A DNA stretch of 64,000 nt from Hyaloraphidium curvatum (Eukaryota; Monoblepharomycota; Hyaloraphidiomycetes; Hyaloraphidiales; Hyaloraphidiaceae): positions 124,001-188,000 of the forward strand of contig JAIVFI010000038.1 in assembly GCA_025558095.1 (NCBI GenBank). Direction: 5' to 3'. The stretch's first letter is position 1. Every line of letters begins with the position of its first letter. The translations under genes were made by a program, and so were the position numbers. Shown in pieces: positions 51,905 through 63,498 of this stretch. The notes beneath the pieces were generated by a model, which was not told the origin of the DNA, did no database searches, and saw nothing but the letters and a program-made list of their open reading frames with translations.

Positions 51905-54600
51905 TCACCTCCGCTTCGAAACCTTGCCGCCCTTCGCCTTGAAAGGCTTCCCGCCGCCCGGCTTCCCGCCCTTCTTCGCCTTGTTCCCGTGGCGCCCCGT
52001 CTTTTCCCTCCTCTTCTCCTTGAGCTTGCGCTGCTTCATGATCTCCTGCGCCGTGCGCAGCTCCCTCTTGGCGCTCGCCGGCCTCTCGCCGGCCTCGGCA
52101 CCCTTGCCCTTGCGCGCCTGGGACCGCTTCGAGTTGGGGTCCGGCGCCCAGACCTTGTTGTGCCGGTACTTGCGCGCGCCGGGGGCCTGCTGCGCGCCGG
52201 GCGCCGAGTCCAGTTCGCGTTCGCCCGAGCGGGGCAGGGCGATCTTCGTCTTTTTCTGCCACTCCGCGAACCTGCGGGGCGGAAGGCGTCAGATACCGTG
52301 AACGCACGGCGCAGCGACGTAGAATCTCCCGCGGTTTAGTAACCCCGCGCGCGACGTCCCCGAAAGGCCGCGCGGGGGCTAATTGCCGCGGTTCACGCCT
52401 CTTTCCCCACAACCACGCACCTGTTGGACTTGAAGCTCGCCGGCACCCGCTGCCCCGATTCGGTCCGGATCCGCTTGACGTTGTCGCTCCCGACCGTGTC
52501 GCGGACAAAGTTCTTCTTGGCCTTGTCCCACACGAGCTTCCCCTTGCGGGCGCGCGGGTCGGCGAGATCGTCACCGACCAAGTCCGTCGTGGCCGTCGTG
52601 AGCTCGTCGGCAAAGTGCCCGCCGCCGGAGCGGCCGGCCATGGCGTACCCCCGCTCCGTGTCGGCGTCCGGCGCCGAGTAGGAGAGGTAGAAGTCGGGAT
52701 CGCGGAAGGAAGCCGCGGTCTCCGCGGGGTCCGCCTGCTCCAGTTCCGCGAGCGGCGCCGCCCCAGACGGCAAATCCTCCTCCGCCACGGCGGCCTCGGC
52801 GGCCTGGGCCTTTGCCTTGCCGATCACTTTCGAGACGGCCTTGCGGCGGTTCGCCATGACCTGGTTGGTGCCTCGCTTCCCGATCTCAAAGACCGTTTCG
52901 GCAGGGCGAAACTTGGAGATGGATGAAACCAACTCGATGCGGCTCTGCTCAGCCGCATCCATCTTCTCCCGGAAAAGCGGATGTATCGGAAGCTCCTTCA
53001 TCTCCTTGGCGCGCCGAAAAGACTCTTTCGACGCCGCAGGCCGAGTCTTGACGTAGAGTCCGTAGGCCTTGCCGGCCACCCCGACGAGGTTGGAGAGCGT
53101 CGCGTCGGAAGCGATCAGCTTGAGGACGTACTCCGACTCCTGGTCCAGCAACGACTGCGGGACCGTGCCAATGACCAGGTCCTGCGTGTAGTCCGGATCG
53201 TCGGCCATCTCGGCCGCGCGGTGGACGAGCCTCCGGCCCAGGAAAAGCTGCAGGTCCACGAAAAAGGGGACCTCGTCGGGGCTGACCAACGAAAAGGCCC
53301 GCCCGCGTCGTCCGGCCCTGGCAACCCTGCCCACGCGGTGGACAAAGGTCTTTGAGCTCGGGGGAAAGTCGTAGTTGATCACGTTGTCCAGCAGCGGGAT
53401 GTCCACCCCGCGCGCCGCCACGTCCGTGACAATGAGCACCCGCACCTGGCTCTGGCGGAAGCGGGCGAGGTTGGCCTTCCTGGCGGTCTGGTCGAGGCTC
53501 CCGTAGATGTAAGAGTTGGACACGCCCGCGTGGCCCAGCAAAGTCTGCAGGAGCTCGACGTGGTGCTTGGTCGAGACAAACACGATGGTGGACTCCGATT
53601 CCGGAATGATGTAACGGAGCAGATAGACCAACACCGCAGCGCGGGACGAGGGTGGTACGCTGAGGAATAGGCACTCGAGGTCCGGAGACACCTTGGTCTC
53701 GAGGTCGAGACGAACGAGGGTGGGATCGTTCAATCCCGCCTTGGCAAAGTCCGCGAGTATCTTCGGGAGCGTCGCCGAGAAAAGCAGCGTCTGCCTGGTC
53801 GGCGGCAGCTTGTGCAGGATCTCCGTGAGCTGCTGCGAAAATCCGAGCTCGAAAAGCCGGTCCGCCTCGTCAAAGACAACGTACTCCACGGTCTTCAGGT
53901 CCAGGTTCATTTCGATGATCAGGTGCATGAAGCGACCGGGGGTGGCGACGATGCTGGCCGAGAAGCAGTGTCACAACGATGTGCCTCCGGAAGACGAGGC
54001 ACCCTCACATGTCCGGGTTTGTCGCCAGGGCAGCGAACTGCTCCTCCATCCCGTCGCCTCCGACCAGCATGCACGATCTTAAATCGGTGTGCTTGCTCAG
54101 CTCCTTGACGACCTTCAGCGTTTGCAGCGCCAGCTCCCGCGACGGCGACAGGATCAGTCCCCGGGCCCCGACCTGGGCCGAGTGCGCCTTCAGCCGCTCC
54201 ACCATGGGGATGACGAAAGCGGCCGTCTTGCCGCTGCCCGTCCTGGCCATGCCGACGACGTCGCGGCCCTCGAGAACGAGCGGAACTGCTTTCCTCTGGA
54301 TTGGAGTTGGCAGCTTGTACCCCTTCTTCGAGATTGACTTGAGCATTCCATGGCTGAGTCCTTTGGTAGACTTGTCAGCGGTCTTCGCCGGGTAGGAGAG
54401 GTAGAAGACCCACCGAAAGCCGCGAAACCGCCCTGCTTTGCCTGTTTCTTCTTCCGCTGCGGCCGGCCCTCGTCCTCCGAGCTTCCCGGGCCGGCGCCAT
54501 CGCTCCCGCCCGCATCGAGCTCCGTTTCCTCTTCCTCCTGCTCGGGAAGCTCTTCAAAGCGAGGCCTCGAATCCCTCTTCCGCTTCTTCTGGGCAGGCAT
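51905..54600 (-). CDS. DBP10: DEAD-box RNA helicase Dbp10/DDX54, ribosome biogenesis
   Basis: At least four exons. The start ATG at 54600 leads a Lys/Glu-rich leader; an intron then joins FAAFG to [20 protein letters not shown] (Q motif). Motif [12 protein letters not shown], Ia [10 protein letters not shown], and, over the next intron, Ib [58 protein letters not shown] and [15 protein letters not shown] are all present. The C-terminal half has a DBP10CT-type domain ([17 protein letters not shown]) and, after an intron, [10 protein letters not shown] and a very basic tail ending KVSKRR. GF after [11 protein letters not shown] and the C-terminal domain distinguish it from other DEAD helicases. 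Role: nucleolar 60S subunit assembly. It shares a divergent promoter with the carrier gene. Confidence 0.92.
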
Positions 54601-54758
54601 GGTTGGGGTGTCGTCGATCGCGCGCAGGACAACAACGCAGACAACAACGCAACAATCGCGCCTCGGGACGCTCTCTGGACGGCCTTGGCCTCGGCATCGC
54701 CTTGAATTGCATCGCACCAGGAATTTTGTAGTGTCTGCATGCTTTGCTGGGATCGGAC

Positions 54759-55865
54759 ATGGGAAGACCGGCGGGAACCAGCGTCCGTGACGAGGCTATT
54801 GCGGGGCTCGGGGCCGGAGCGATCTCCACCTTGCTTCTCCATCCGTTGGACCTCATAAAGACTAGGCTTCAAAGTGCGTCCTTCTATCTCTTTGTGGCGG
54901 CCTCATTTTCTCATTCGCGGCTTTGGTGCTTGACGTGGGTTAGTCGATTCCAGCTCCTCGCGGAGGCAGAGGATCGGGGGCACCATGCGCGCCATACGAT
55001 CCGTCCTGGCGGCCGAAGGATCAAGGGGACTGTACCAGGGCTTCTCGCCCAACGTTGTTGGAGCAGCGGTGTCCTGGGGCGTCTATTTCGGGTGGTACGA
55101 GTACGCAAAGGGGCAGTTGCGGGCGCGGAGCGGCGAGGAGCTGTCCATGCCCGAACACTTGGTGGCTGCCGGGGTCGCGGGATGTCTCACCCAAGTCTTC
55201 GTGAATCCCATTTGGGTCGTGAAGACTCGCATGTGCGCGCAAAAGGTCACCGACCCGGACCGCTATCGCAGCCTAGCCGGTAGGAAGTCTCTGGGACCGC
55301 CATTCTTTCTGCAAGCTGACTGGAACGCTCAGATGCCTTTGTGCGGATGTACCGAGGCGAGGGTTTCCTCACCTTTTACCGCGGCCTCATCCCGGCTCTC
55401 GCTGGGACTGCCCACGGGGCGTTGCAGTTTTCCGTGTACGAGGAGCTCAAAGTGCGGGCACGGAGATGGAAGGGCAGCAGAGGGGGTGGCGACTCGCTGG
55501 TGGGTTACGTTACAGGAGCCGGTTTCACCGCATTCCTTTGCTCAAGTGCAAACTCGTCGCAGAACACCGTCGACAACGCCTTGATCGCTGCGGCTTCGAA
55601 AACGGCCGCGACCACCATAACGTACCCGACCCAGGTTCTGCGAAGCAGGCTGCAGGTGCAGCAGGGATCTCTGACGGACGAGTACGCCGGACTGGTCGAT
55701 TTGGTTCGGAAGACGGCCCGGAGGGAAGGCCTCTATGGCTTCTACAAGGGTTTCGCCGCCAACCTGATCCGGGTACTCCCGGGTTCGGTAGTGACATTGG
55801 GAGCGTACGAAGTGATTTCGCGCGCTCTCAGGGCAAGAGGCGCCAGCGAGGCCAGACTTGCATAG
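54759..55865 (+). CDS. Mitochondrial carrier (SLC25A32/Flx1-like, folate or FAD)
   Basis: Four or five exons with short introns. Three repeats of the carrier signature are visible: HPLDLIKTRLQ in the first, NPIWVVKTRM in the second, and YPTQVLRSRLQVQQ in the third, each followed by an acidic-glycine motif (GSRGLYQGF, GFLTFYRGL, GLYGFYKGF). The PIW and YPTQVLRSRLQ versions are characteristic of the SLC25A32/Flx1 branch, which imports folate or FAD into mitochondria. The W at PIW is the SLC25A32-branch hallmark. The C terminus ends GAYEVISRALRA. Exon boundaries near 55300 and 55500 contain unspliced-looking insertions, so a few residues there are uncertain. Confidence 0.85.
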
Positions 55866-56808
55866 AGGTATCAGTTACCGCCCCGATCCGGCCGGCTTTT
55901 GTTCGCGATCCGCGCGGGTGGTAGTGCTAAGAGTGGGTCAAGCCCGATCTGGGGCAAGCCAGCCAAGGGAAGGCGTGGGGGAGAGCCGGGGTAGCGATCC
56001 GAGGGCACATCGCCCGTCCACCCCCCGATGCCCGACGTCCGCCGCCGTCCGCCGCCGTCCGCCCGCGGACACCCGCCGTCCGCGCGGAAAAATGCCCAAA
56101 GATAGCGCTGCCGCGTTGGAAGCAGGTCGACATCGTGCTCCTGGTGTGGGAAGGCGGTGGCCAGCGAGGCCCCGACCCGCCCGCTCCCACCCCCCATCGC
56201 GCGCAGACCGCGCACCGTACGACCCCGCTGGCCGTACCGACGACTGCGCACGATATGTCTGCGGGTTCCGGAGGCCGCGGCGGACCCTCGGGTGGCCCCC
56301 GCCGCCCGCCGACCCGGCCGTCCCCCACCGCAGTTACCGGTCTCCCACCACCAGTGCATTTCCCCGCGGCGGTTTTTGCGCCAAATGCATCCGTTCGAAT
56401 GCCCCGTGCTCCAGCCGGCGGCCGGCGGGCTCCCGTTCGCCCCCCGGCGAGAGATGAACGGTTGGCGGAATTGCCCGCGCCGGCCAGGGTAGGGCCGAGC
56501 ACAAAGGCGTCCAAACAAACGCGCTCCGCGCGCAACAACCCCTCGCTGTCGCTCGGGGGCCGCTCCGCGGCCGCGCTGATGCGCGAAGCTACATGTGGAC
56601 AGCGGCGGGGGTACGGGCCTGCGGCGGGCAACGTGCCCGCTGCCGCGGGGCTCGCTAGCGCTCGCGGGCCGCTCCGCGGCAAAGCTACATGGGAAAGGGC
56701 GGCGGGAACGCGGTCGGAATCACTGCTGCGGGGAACGCATCACCTTTTCGCCGCGCGGTTAGAGTCAGTGTCCGTTCGCGCACCAATGTAGAGTCACAGC
56801 GGTGCCAG
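55866..56808. other. GC-rich intergenic interval between carrier and GPN1 genes
   Basis: These are the 3' regions of two convergent genes. Arg/Pro-rich shadow frames occur on both strands with no domain. There is a CCGCCGTCC microrepeat around 56039-56075, and a GGGCCGCTCCGCGG...AAGCTACATG block that occurs twice (about 56558 and 56668). I found no RNA gene. Confidence 0.45.
56558..56715 (+). repeat. Short direct repeat pair (GGGCCGCTCCGCGG...AAGCTACATG)
   Basis: Two copies, starting near 56558 and 56668, share GGGCCGCTCCGCGG, then after a spacer of different length AAGCTACATG followed by a G-rich stretch. The spacing differs by an insertion in the first copy. It lies between convergent genes, so no function is apparent. 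Confidence 0.5.
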
Positions 56809-57975
56809 CTACAATGTCATGTCCTGCATCAGGCGGTCCATTTGCTTCTTCTTTCGCTGCGCTTCCTTTTTGGCGCGATCGGCGATCGTTTGCTCCAGGT
56901 CGGGCTTGTACTCCCTGGGGGGGTCGTCATCAATCAGATCGCACCACCGAGTCCCGGCTTCCCGCACCTGAAGTACTCCTCCCTCGCTTCCTGTACCTTT
57001 TCCAAGAGCTCGTCCATCCCGGCGCCCGTCACTGCCGACACGCCGCAGACCCGCAGAGCGTTGTAGAACTCCTCCAGGACCAAGCACATGGAATTGATCA
57101 GCGACGACATGTACGTCGTATCTTCCTGCAGCGCCGCCTGAAAGGTTTCGTAGTCCTTCATCCATTCGAGCGCAAACTCGTGCGAGACCACGTCGGTCTT
57201 GTTGAACACGAGGACGAACGGGAGCTTGGTCTTGTAAAGGATGCTGCAGGCGTACAGCATGTTGGACATGAACGTTGCCGGGCTGGTCGACCGCGGGGTA
57301 TCGATGATGTACGCCACGACGGTGGGGTACGTTGCCGCGAGCGTCTCCGTGATGATGGCCCCCGAGGCCGACCACGTAAAGATCTCGATCTGTCCCGGGG
57401 TGTCGATGAGAATGTGCCTAGACCAGAGACAAGCGCTCAGCAAGGCCGTCTGGGCGGCGCAACCAATATGGGAACGCCTCACGAAAGGTTCGGCGCGCGT
57501 TTCGCGAGGAGATCCAGGACCTGGTCAAACTTGGTCGTGAAGAGGTTGAGGGACGTGAGAATGCCTCCGTTCGGGCCGAGATTGTATCTGGATCCGTTCC
57601 ACGCGCAGCAATGAGCAGTGCGATAGCCACGTCGGTGAAGTGCGAGGCCCCACTGCTTCATGACCTCCTTGTAGTTGATGGTGTCACGAATGTCGATGTT
57701 GGCAGAGTACGGGACCGTTCGAACCGCTGGGTCCAAATTGACCAGGTAGTCCGCTTTCGAAATCGTATGCAGGTGCGAATTGAGCCTCTGCGCGGTTGCC
57801 ACGCGTCAAAGGCGCGTCCGAGAAGGGGGCACCCTCCAAGCACCTGCATGAACGTGGTCTTTCCGCTGCCGGCCATCCCGATCACGAGCAACACAGTCGG
57901 CAGCGCGGCATCTCCCGTTTCTGCTGCAGACGACGAGCTAGGGCCGGCTTCCCCGGGTCCTCCCAGAGAAGACAT
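56809..57975 (-). CDS. GPN1: GPN1/XAB1-type GTPase (Npa3), RNA polymerase II nuclear import
   Basis: Five or so exons. The start ATG at 57975 leads into [17 protein letters not shown], the GPN-family G1 loop. After introns come [29 protein letters not shown] and [16 protein letters not shown], in which GPN is the family-defining tripeptide. G3 is DTPGQIE, G4 is VFNKTD, and the G5-like part is [12 protein letters not shown]. The C terminus has a long basic helix ([20 protein letters not shown]). All GTPase motifs are intact. GPN1 forms a dimer with GPN3 and is needed for assembly and nuclear import of RNA polymerase II. It is divergent from elongin A, about 103 bases between start codons. Confidence 0.92.
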
Positions 57976-58078
57976 GTTGCTCCTTGTTTATCCTTGTTGA
58001 TCGTCGTCCACTCGAGTCCGAGCAGCGCTGCGCGCGGAACCCCGCCCTTTTCGTTCCCCGGTGGCGGCGGGAGCCGAA

Positions 58079-58567
58079 ATGACGAGCAACGGAAGAGTGC
58101 CGAGTCTGAGGACCCTGTGCCTGCATGCGATTCGGCGCAATCTGAGCATCTTCGACGACTTTGGTGCTGTCCCGTTGGCCCTGCTCAAGCCCGCGTTGGT
58201 GGAGGCGAAAGCGGACAAACTGCGATCCTTGGAGTCGGCCAACGGGTGGTCTGCCGCAGAAGAGCCGGACGTGGACGATCTCTGGGCGGGACTTCTCTGC
58301 CGCGACTTCCCGTCCACCCCGCGACCGGCCAAAGGACACGCGCAGGACGTTTATCTCGCGCAGGAAGCAGCACGGGAAGATCGGCTCAGAATGGTCAAGG
58401 ATAAGCTGCACAAGGAATACGGTTCGAAGGAGCGCGAAAAGCTGGCCCGGCGAACCGTCGAGATCGCGCCTCCGACATCGCGCAAGGCGCGGGCGACAAA
58501 GGTGGACAAGAAAAAAGCGCCCCTGTTTGCGAAAGCTCTGGCGCAGGCACGGCTTGCGATGCGATGA
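58079..58567 (+). CDS. Elongin A-like protein
   Basis: A single exon encodes 162 residues. The region VPSLRTLCLHAIRRNLSIFD followed by GAVPLALLKPALVEAKADKL is the elongin-A domain: an elongin C-binding (BC-box) helix then an F-box-like helix with DLG/DFG and VP.xLLxPxL. The later DVDDLWAGLLCRDF matches the family's D-x-LW...DF end. The C terminus is a basic helix. Elongin A is short here, as in other fungi, where only this domain is kept. It partners elongin C and stimulates polymerase II elongation or recruits a ubiquitin ligase. The ATG at 58079 is the first true ATG. Its stop codon is 4 bases from that of PRP6 on the other strand. Confidence 0.85.
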   Translation: MTSNGRVPSLRTLCLHAIRRNLSIFDDFGAVPLALLKPALVEAKADKLRSLESANGWSAAEEPDVDDLWAGLLCRDFPSTPRPAKGHAQDVYLAQEAAREDRLRMVKDKLHKEYGSKEREKLARRTVEIAPPTSRKARATKVDKKKAPLFAKALAQARLAMR

Positions 58568-58571
58568 CGCT

Positions 58572-61417
58572 CTACAATGACGTATTGCTCAGCTGCGCCG
58601 CAACGAGCAGGAGGATCTGCTGCTTCGTCTTGCCGACGTTCGCCGTCGCTTTGGCGGTCGGCGCCCATACCTCGCCGTACTTGGGTTCTGCGGCCGTGCA
58701 TTGGTCGATGACGTCCTTTTGCTGCTCCGAGGTGCCGTGCTGCAGCTCGAAAGTGTACCACCAGGCCCAACCGTCGCCCCAATGCGGATCCGTCTTGGTC
58801 GTGCGCTGGAACCAGTTTCGCGCCTTGTCCACCTTGCGCTCGGCCCAGAACAGGCGGGCAATAACGCACACCACGTGCGCATCGTTCTCGCACTTTTTGA
58901 GCGCATCGGCCGACTTGGATTTCCGCAAGGGCCGGGGCTCCATCAGGATAGCCTCTGCCCAGAGGGCGCCGGCAGACGGGCACTCCTGAAGCGCTTTCGC
59001 AAGCAAAGCTTTGGCCATCGCAGCGTTGTTGCCGCGGACTTCCAGCTTCACGGCCTCCAACCAAAGCTCCGGCACCTTGGGGTTGAGCAGTCGGGCGCGC
59101 TCCAAAAGCGCACGCCCGCGAATGAGAAGGCCTGCTTTCTCCTCCAGGCGCGACGCCAGAATCCAAAGCGGAATAGACTTGGGGCACGCCTTGACGGCCC
59201 TTGCGTAGGTCTCCCGGCCCCTGTTTAGGTCCCCAAGATCGTCCGACTCGATCTGCCCCTTGATCATCCAAAGCTTGTCGAAATCAGGGTACTTTTCGAT
59301 CGCACTGTCGAGCAGCTCCAGGGCCGCCTCGTAACGCTTTTGCGTCCGCTCAAAGACGGCGGATTTCATCCAAACGCGCCGGGTAGAGGCCTGTTCCCGC
59401 GCCCTGGTCAGCAACGTCCTGGCGCGCTCAACCTCGCCGTTCTCGCTTTCCAGCTTCACCGCGGCGAGCCAAATGTCTTCGGAATCCGGATTGGCCCGGA
59501 AAGCCTCGGCCAGGATGACCCTGGCGCCCGCGACGTCCCCTCCCAGCCACTTCTCCTTGGCCGCCATAAGCCACAGCACTTCCGCCTGCGGGCAGTAGCC
59601 CACAGCCCGCTGCAAGAGCTCCTCCAGGCTCTCGCGCGTCCCGTGCTGCTTCTCGAGGAACGCTGCTTTCTGCCACACTTCCTTGCGATTGGGGTAGGTT
59701 TTCAGCGTGTGGGCGTAGATTGTCCGGGCGGTTTCGACGGCGTTGGAAGCGAGGAAACGCTCGGCATCGTCCATCCACGTTCTCCTCTGGTCTGCGTCCT
59801 CGATGTCCAGGCCGATGGTGGCCCTCACAATCGCCTGGCATGTGACCGGGTAACCCTCTTTCTCGCTCCTTTCCGCCTCCGCAAGCCACTGATCCCGGTC
59901 CAGCACGGTGCCTTTCTGCGAAAGGGCAGTTACGGCGCGGCTGATGATCGTGTCGACCATCTTCATGTTCTGTTGCTGCTCCTCCAAGCGCGCTGCGGCA
60001 ATCCAGATCTCGTGGCTCGTGGGAATTGCGGCGCGGCCTCTGTTCAGCACCTTCTTGGCGCTGTCGTACGTTTCCAGCCGTGCGAGTGCGAGCCACAGGT
60101 CCACAGAGATCGGAACGCATTCCACCGCACGCGACAGCAGGATCCTCGCATCTTCCGGGTCCTCCTCCAGCGACACCGCAGACTTCCACAGCGAAACGGA
60201 GTTGGGGATGAACTCGAGCGCGCGGCGGATAACTCGCTTCTTGCTCTTTACGTCGTGCTCGAAATCCATCGCCTTCAGCCAGATTCGCACCGACTGCGGC
60301 AGATGACGCACGGCGTTGGCGAGTATGATCTTGGCGTTCTCCGGGGTGTTGAGGCGCGCCGCCTCGAGCCAAACGTCTTCCGACTTGGGGCACTCCTCGC
60401 AGCCTTTGGCAATGATCTCCCTGGCCCCGATCAGCTTGCCCATGATCTCTTCAAGGCGCGCTGCGGCGATCCAGCCAGGAGCGTGCTTCGGGTTTGTTGT
60501 GATGACGGATTTGAGCAGCGTGCGGGCCTTCTTGTAGTCGGAAATGTCCGCATCCGACTTGATTTGGATGGAGCTCAGGTCCGTGAGGTAGCCTTTGGGA
60601 TCGACGGTGGTCTTTCCGCTGACCGAGTCCGATACCTGGTCCAGCTTTAGACCGAGGACCTGCCCTCGGGCCTGTCCGAACTGGACAAAGTCCGTGAGCG
60701 TCCCGTCCGGCGCTGGCGTCGCGATGCCACCAAGCCCTTGCTGGCGTGCATCCAAACTAGTTTCGTAGTCGTTCTGGCCCTGGGCTCTGAGCAACACGGC
60801 GTCGGGAACGGGGGTGAAGCGCTCCTTCTGGTTCGTCTTCTGGACCCCCTTCCTGCGGCTCAGATCCGAGGCTTCCGGTATCGCGGCCCACTCGTCCTCC
60901 GTAAGATCCGCCAAAGATCGCTTGATGTCGGCAAACTGTTGCTGGATCTTCGGCTTCTCTGCCCGCATCTTCTCCAGCTCCTCCTTCTCGCGCGCTTCCC
61001 GACGGGCCTTGCGCCGCTCGTCCATTTTGCGATCCACCATCTCCCAGATGCGGTCAGCTTCCTCATCGTCTGCCGATGGTTCGACCGCGATGGTGAGTGC
61101 CTGCGAAAGCGCAGCAGCGCGTCACTCTCACCGGCTTCGTAGGTGCCGCCCGCAAAGAGCCCCGTCTCGTTGTCCGGATCATTGTTTTCGTAGCGTTCTT
61201 CGTCCGCTGCTCCTCCACCTGCATCCGCGCCGCCTTCGTCGTCCCCATCGCGCTTCCGCTTCCTGTCCTCTAGGCCCTCCCCACGGCCGGCCGACTCGCG
61301 CGCCGGACCGATGTCGGAACGTGTCGTGAAGCCAGTTGCCCCACGGCCGAGGCCGGCAACGTAGCCGATTGGCGCAGGCTTGGACAGGAAGTCCTTGACC
61401 TTGACGTACTCGCTCAT
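58572..61417 (-). CDS. PRP6: Pre-mRNA splicing factor PRP6 (PRPF6), U4/U6.U5 tri-snRNP
   Basis: Exons 61417-61132 and 61069-58572 join in phase to give 927 residues; human PRPF6 has 941. The N terminus has the PRP1-type domain with [20 protein letters not shown] and then [13 protein letters not shown]. After the intron, [20 protein letters not shown] and [20 protein letters not shown] follow. The body is a long array of HAT repeats with the usual W...A..E pattern (for example [20 protein letters not shown]). All of this matches PRP6, which bridges U5 and U4/U6 snRNPs. The gene is intact over its whole length. Confidence 0.94.
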
Positions 61418-61537
61418 TGCGCGCGGCAGGGAGCAAGGCGGCCGGCGCGCCGTGTCATCATCCGCCCTCTTTCAAGTCAGGATGGCCAACCAACAGGATA
61501 CTTTGGATTGCTAACGTTCCGATATGACGGCGTCTAG

Positions 61538-63330
61538 CTACTTGTAGCGCTCCACGTCCTTCAGTTCCTTCATCGACTCCTGCACCCTCTTGATCATGCT
61601 CTCCTCCGCCTTGCGAACCCAGACCTACAGACGTGGACACATTAGCTCCGCAAAGGCCAACACCTAAAGGACGGTTCCTCACCCTGGGGTCGTCTGGATT
61701 TGATGATTGCGTGCGCAGCGGAGTGAGCTTCGTTCGGAACGGGCAAAGGCGGCGCTACCCACAGTACTTCTTGTTGGGCTTGTCCTCACCCTCGGGGTTG
61801 CCGATCTGGCCCTGGAGATAAGCCTTCTTGGACTCTGCAAACGCGGGTCCGTTGAGTAAGGATCAACCGACCGGGGACGCTGCCAAATGGTACCGTAGAA
61901 GTTCTTGAGGCCCTCCCTGAGCAAGGCATAGTAGGTCAGAGACTCAAATAGTAGAACGAGGTTGGAAGCAAACAACGCACCAGTACGCCCACTGGGTGTC
62001 GGTGTCAACGTTCATCTGCGCAGGGGGGGAAACAAGGGTTGATCCCAAGATGGGTGGGAGTGACAAACGCCTCACCTTCACAACGCCGTTCTTCAGCGCT
62101 TCCTGGATCTCGGCGGGCAGCGAACCGGAACCTCCGTGGAAAACGAACTTGACGGGGTGCTTGTCCTTGAGGCCCTTCTTTTCCGCGACAAATGCCTGGT
62201 GCTTGCCGAGCAGCTCGGGGTGCAGCTTGACGTTGCCGGCCTTGTAAACGCCGTGCACGTTGCCGAAAGCGGCAGCGATGGTGAAGAGGTCCGTAACCTG
62301 AATTGCAAGCCGGTAAGCACGATGGAGCGTTCCTCCGGCACCTCGCCCACCGGAGTAAAGGCATCGTAAATGTCAAGGATGTCCTGCGGCTGCGTGTACA
62401 GGGCAGCGTTGTCGACGTCCTCGTTGTTGACACCGTCCTCCTCGCCGCCAGTGATGCCGATCTCCATCTCCAGGAGGCAATCCATGGGCGCCATGCGCTT
62501 CAGGTACTTGAGGCAGATCTCGATGTTCTCCGCCTTGGGCTCCTCGGACAAGTCGAGCATGTGCGAGCTGAACAGAGGCTCGCCGTGCGCCTTGAAGTAC
62601 TCCTCGTCGGCGGCCAGCATGCCGTCGAACCACGGAAGGAGCTTCTTGGCGCAGTGGTCCGAGTGGACTGGGACGGATGTAAGGCCAACGCAAGGCCAAG
62701 CAGCGAGCCGAACCAACCAAAGACCGGGATGCCGTAGGCCGGCGCGACCGCGCGCACCAAATGAGCACCAGCAACGGCGCCGAGAATGGAGGCCTGCTGC
62801 TTGCTGTTGTCCAGACCCTTTCCGGCCATGAACTGCGCGCCACCGTTAGAGAACTGAATCATCACGGGGGAGTTGAGGTCCCGGGCGGCTTCCAACACGG
62901 CGTTGATGGTCGAGCTCGAGGTGCAGTTGAACGCCGGGATGGCGTATCCGTTCTGCCGAAGGGCGGTCAGTTCGGCCACGTCCAATCAGCCATCCCGGCC
63001 GCTCGGTGTTCCTCACGTCCTGCGCATGCTTGAGAACCGTCCTGGATGGGGTCGCAGACGGGATGTGAGGCGCGGTCGACCCCGAGCCTCCGCGACCCTT
63101 ACCGGACGTTCTTGCCCGTGATGACGCCGGCGGGGACGCCGAGCTCGGCGAGCTTGGAAGCAGCTCCAGCAGACGACCTGTATGGAAAGGCGGGCGCGTC
63201 AGCGCCGAATACAGGTCGCGGTGTTGAGCTCCGAAGATGCGGCGCCACTGGAGAGGCATGTCCCCCAGGCCGCCAACGGCCGGCGAGACGCGCCGGACGA
63301 TGCGCCGGCCGTGGCGGCGCAGCTCAGAAG
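61538..63330 (-). CDS. FBA1: Fructose-bisphosphate aldolase, class II (zinc-dependent)
   Basis: Several short exons. Near the N terminus SKLAELGVPAGVITGKNV and then NGYAIPAFNCTSSSTINAVL and SPVMIQFSNGGAQFMAGKGL read as in fungal FBA1. The zinc ligands and active-site residues are in VHSDHCAKKLLPWFDGML (H-x-D-H), the INVEMEIGITGGEEDGV loop appears as LLEMEIGITGGEEDGV, then NVHGVYKAGNVKLHPELL and FVFHGGSGS. The tail ends ELKDVERYK with TAG at 61538. It cleaves fructose 1,6-bisphosphate in glycolysis in the cytosol. This class is used by fungi, not animals. The first exon and start codon are not certain: candidate starts lie between about 63260 and 63330. Confidence 0.9.
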
Positions 63331-63498
63331 GCCACCTGAGTAGGATTCACGCACATTGTTTGGCCGCGCGGTCGGTTCGTGAGCGAAGATCGGGGTCCAC
63401 GCAGACGTGGCGTCCGTCACTCGTCAAGGGCCCCCGCACTCTTCAGGACCCAAGTCTGTACCTTCCCCAGGGGCCCGAAAAACAATCTAAGTTAAAGG

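Noticed and set aside
51084-52613. One long minus-strand frame covering both CCDC97 and the Dbp10 3' end
   Set aside because: The upstream part is an out-of-frame reading of the Dbp10 C terminus. The true Dbp10 frame is supported by [10 protein letters not shown] and the basic tail ending at 51905.
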